A stretch of 32,438 nucleotides of DNA, taken from contig NZ_CAKMAA020000066.1 in the NCBI RefSeq assembly GCF_924101635.2, positions 1-32,438 of the forward strand, given 5' to 3'. Source of the stretch: Candidatus Nitrotoga sp. HW29. Its GTDB lineage: Bacteria; Pseudomonadota; Gammaproteobacteria; Burkholderiales; Gallionellaceae. Under the pieces are notes generated by a model that worked only from the letters and a program-made list of their open reading frames with translations, was not told where the DNA came from and made no database searches. Shown here in pieces: positions 31,185-32,438 of the stretch. The translations under genes and the position numbers were made by a program. Position 1 is the stretch's first letter; the number at the start of each line of letters is the position of its first letter.

Positions 31185-31664
31185 TCAGATGGCAATATCA
31201 ACTTCGGTATTGACCGGAACAAGGTCGAACAGCTCCAGAAGATCAGTATTGCGCATACGTACACAGCCCTTGGAGCCAGGTTCGCCGAGCTTGGTGCTAT
31301 CCGGTGTACCATGTATATAGATATAGCGTCGCATGGTGTCACTGACACCTAAGCGATTGAAACCCACTTCACTCCCGGATAACCACAATATGCGTGTCAA
31401 TATCCAATCCCGACCTGGATACTGCGCCCCCAGTTCCGGCGTATAAATTTCACCGGTAGGGCGACGTCTAACAAACACGGTGTTGAGCGGCTGACTTGCG
31501 CCAATTTTGGCACGAATGCTGTGCTTACCACGCGGCGTGCAATAGCTGCCGAATTTCTCTCCCACTCCATTAGCGGCTGTAGAAACAGGATAGCGATGCA
31601 ATAGCATGCCTGCATCATCGAGTAACTCAAGCGTCTGCGCGGCGATATGAATTTTAATTTTTAT
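31185..31664 (-). CDS. L,D-transpeptidase (YkuD domain), probable AUA start
   Basis: A 159-residue enzyme of the YkuD family, which makes or trims 3-3 cross-links in peptidoglycan or attaches lipoproteins. The catalytic region is intact: the histidine in YIYIHGTPDSTKLG and the nucleophile cysteine in PGSKGCVRM. No signal peptide is seen, as in the short family members. The first ordinary start (ATG 31607) would remove the conserved N-terminal strand with IKIHIAAQTLELLDDAG. The frame opens just after a TAA. The only start candidates are ATT/ATA codons, the best being ATA 31664 with AAGG 7 bases before it. It lies 41 bases before the GNAT gene. Confidence 0.88.
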   Translation of the reverse strand: MKIKIHIAAQTLELLDDAGMLLHRYPVSTAANGVGEKFGSYCTPRGKHSIRAKIGASQPLNTVFVRRRPTGEIYTPELGAQYPGRDWILTRILWLSGSEVGFNRLGVSDTMRRYIYIHGTPDSTKLGEPGSKGCVRMRNTDLLELFDLVPVNTEVDIAI

Positions 31665-31700
31665 AATCTGACCTTAACGGCTGTGAACAAATCAATTGGT

Positions 31701-31807
31701 GGTATTTTAAGAATACCAAAATAAAGCCCCCCACAGCAAGCTACGGGGTATCAACCGCGCTTTTCAATCCATTGGTTTTCAACCAATCTTCGCTCCAAAG
31801 AACGAAG
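31701..31807. repeat. cluster of four small stem-loops
   Basis: In a 228-base gap four hairpins follow each other: GGTATT/AATACC (31701-31717), CCCCACAGCAAGCTACGGGG (31729-31748), ATTGGTT/AACCAAT (31771-31787) and CTTCG/CGAAG (31788-31807). The second looks like a degenerate REP-type palindrome. They could terminate tadA transcription or be remnants of a mobile palindromic unit. Confidence 0.4.
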
Positions 31808-31892
31808 AATTGAATCCGTGAAACAAAAAATTGAGTGAAAAAGGTTAAAAGGAAGCAAACATAGCGTTTGCGGGATCAACGTTTAATAATAC

Positions 31893-32438
<546 letters not shown>

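Overview
The window looks like a piece of a betaproteobacterial chromosome, with a mobile island on the left and ordinary core genes on the right. The order Nitrosomonadales (Gallionellaceae-like) is a guess. It rests on the mix of yqjDE-type genes, a PEP-CTERM protein behind a sigma-54-type promoter, and the moderate GC; no marker gene settles the taxon. Almost everything is assigned from motifs read by eye, and no database was searched.

Left part (1 to about 8743): an integrated element next to a tRNA-Ser(UGA) gene. Reading leftwards from the tRNA it holds a stand-alone copy of an integrase arm-binding domain, a P4-type tyrosine integrase, a retron, an unrecognised 282-residue protein, a replication-initiator-like protein, an AlpA-type regulator and a PD-(D/E)XK nuclease. 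Beyond these lie decayed DNA and the 3' end of an IS256-family transposase. The retron is the most interesting system here. It has a reverse transcriptase, an Eco1/St85-type effector (nucleoside deoxyribosyltransferase-like plus C-terminal winged-helix-like region) and, just upstream, a 177-nt non-coding RNA. That RNA has matching 9-base a1/a2 ends, two msr hairpins, a 13-bp msd stem and a good sigma-70 promoter whose predicted start falls at a1. The far attachment site of the element is not in the window.

Right part (about 8743 to 32438): chromosomal genes. In order: a YccA/BAX-inhibitor membrane protein; aspartate kinase lysC; a yqjD-yqjE-yqjK-like membrane operon; a J-domain protein overlapping an 11-repeat Sel1 protein; a beta-carbonic anhydrase; the circularly permuted GTPase YlqF/RbgA; a MltD-like lytic transglycosylase; a tandem universal stress protein; a Yej-type peptide ABC importer (lipoprotein receptor, two permeases, double ATPase) with a small secreted cysteine protein in the cluster; YgfZ; a PEP-CTERM protein; a GNAT acetyltransferase; an L,D-transpeptidase; and tadA.

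Two oddities cut across the right part. Three genes (universal stress protein, GNAT, L,D-transpeptidase) have conserved N-termini that begin at AUC or AUA codons behind well-placed Shine-Dalgarno sequences, with no AUG, GUG or UUG at that position. The PEP-CTERM leader carries a perfect 16-bp hairpin between its sigma-54-type promoter and its start codon.

The first and last 55 bases of the window are exact inverted copies. They look like a repeat, probably an IS end, at which the assembly stopped.
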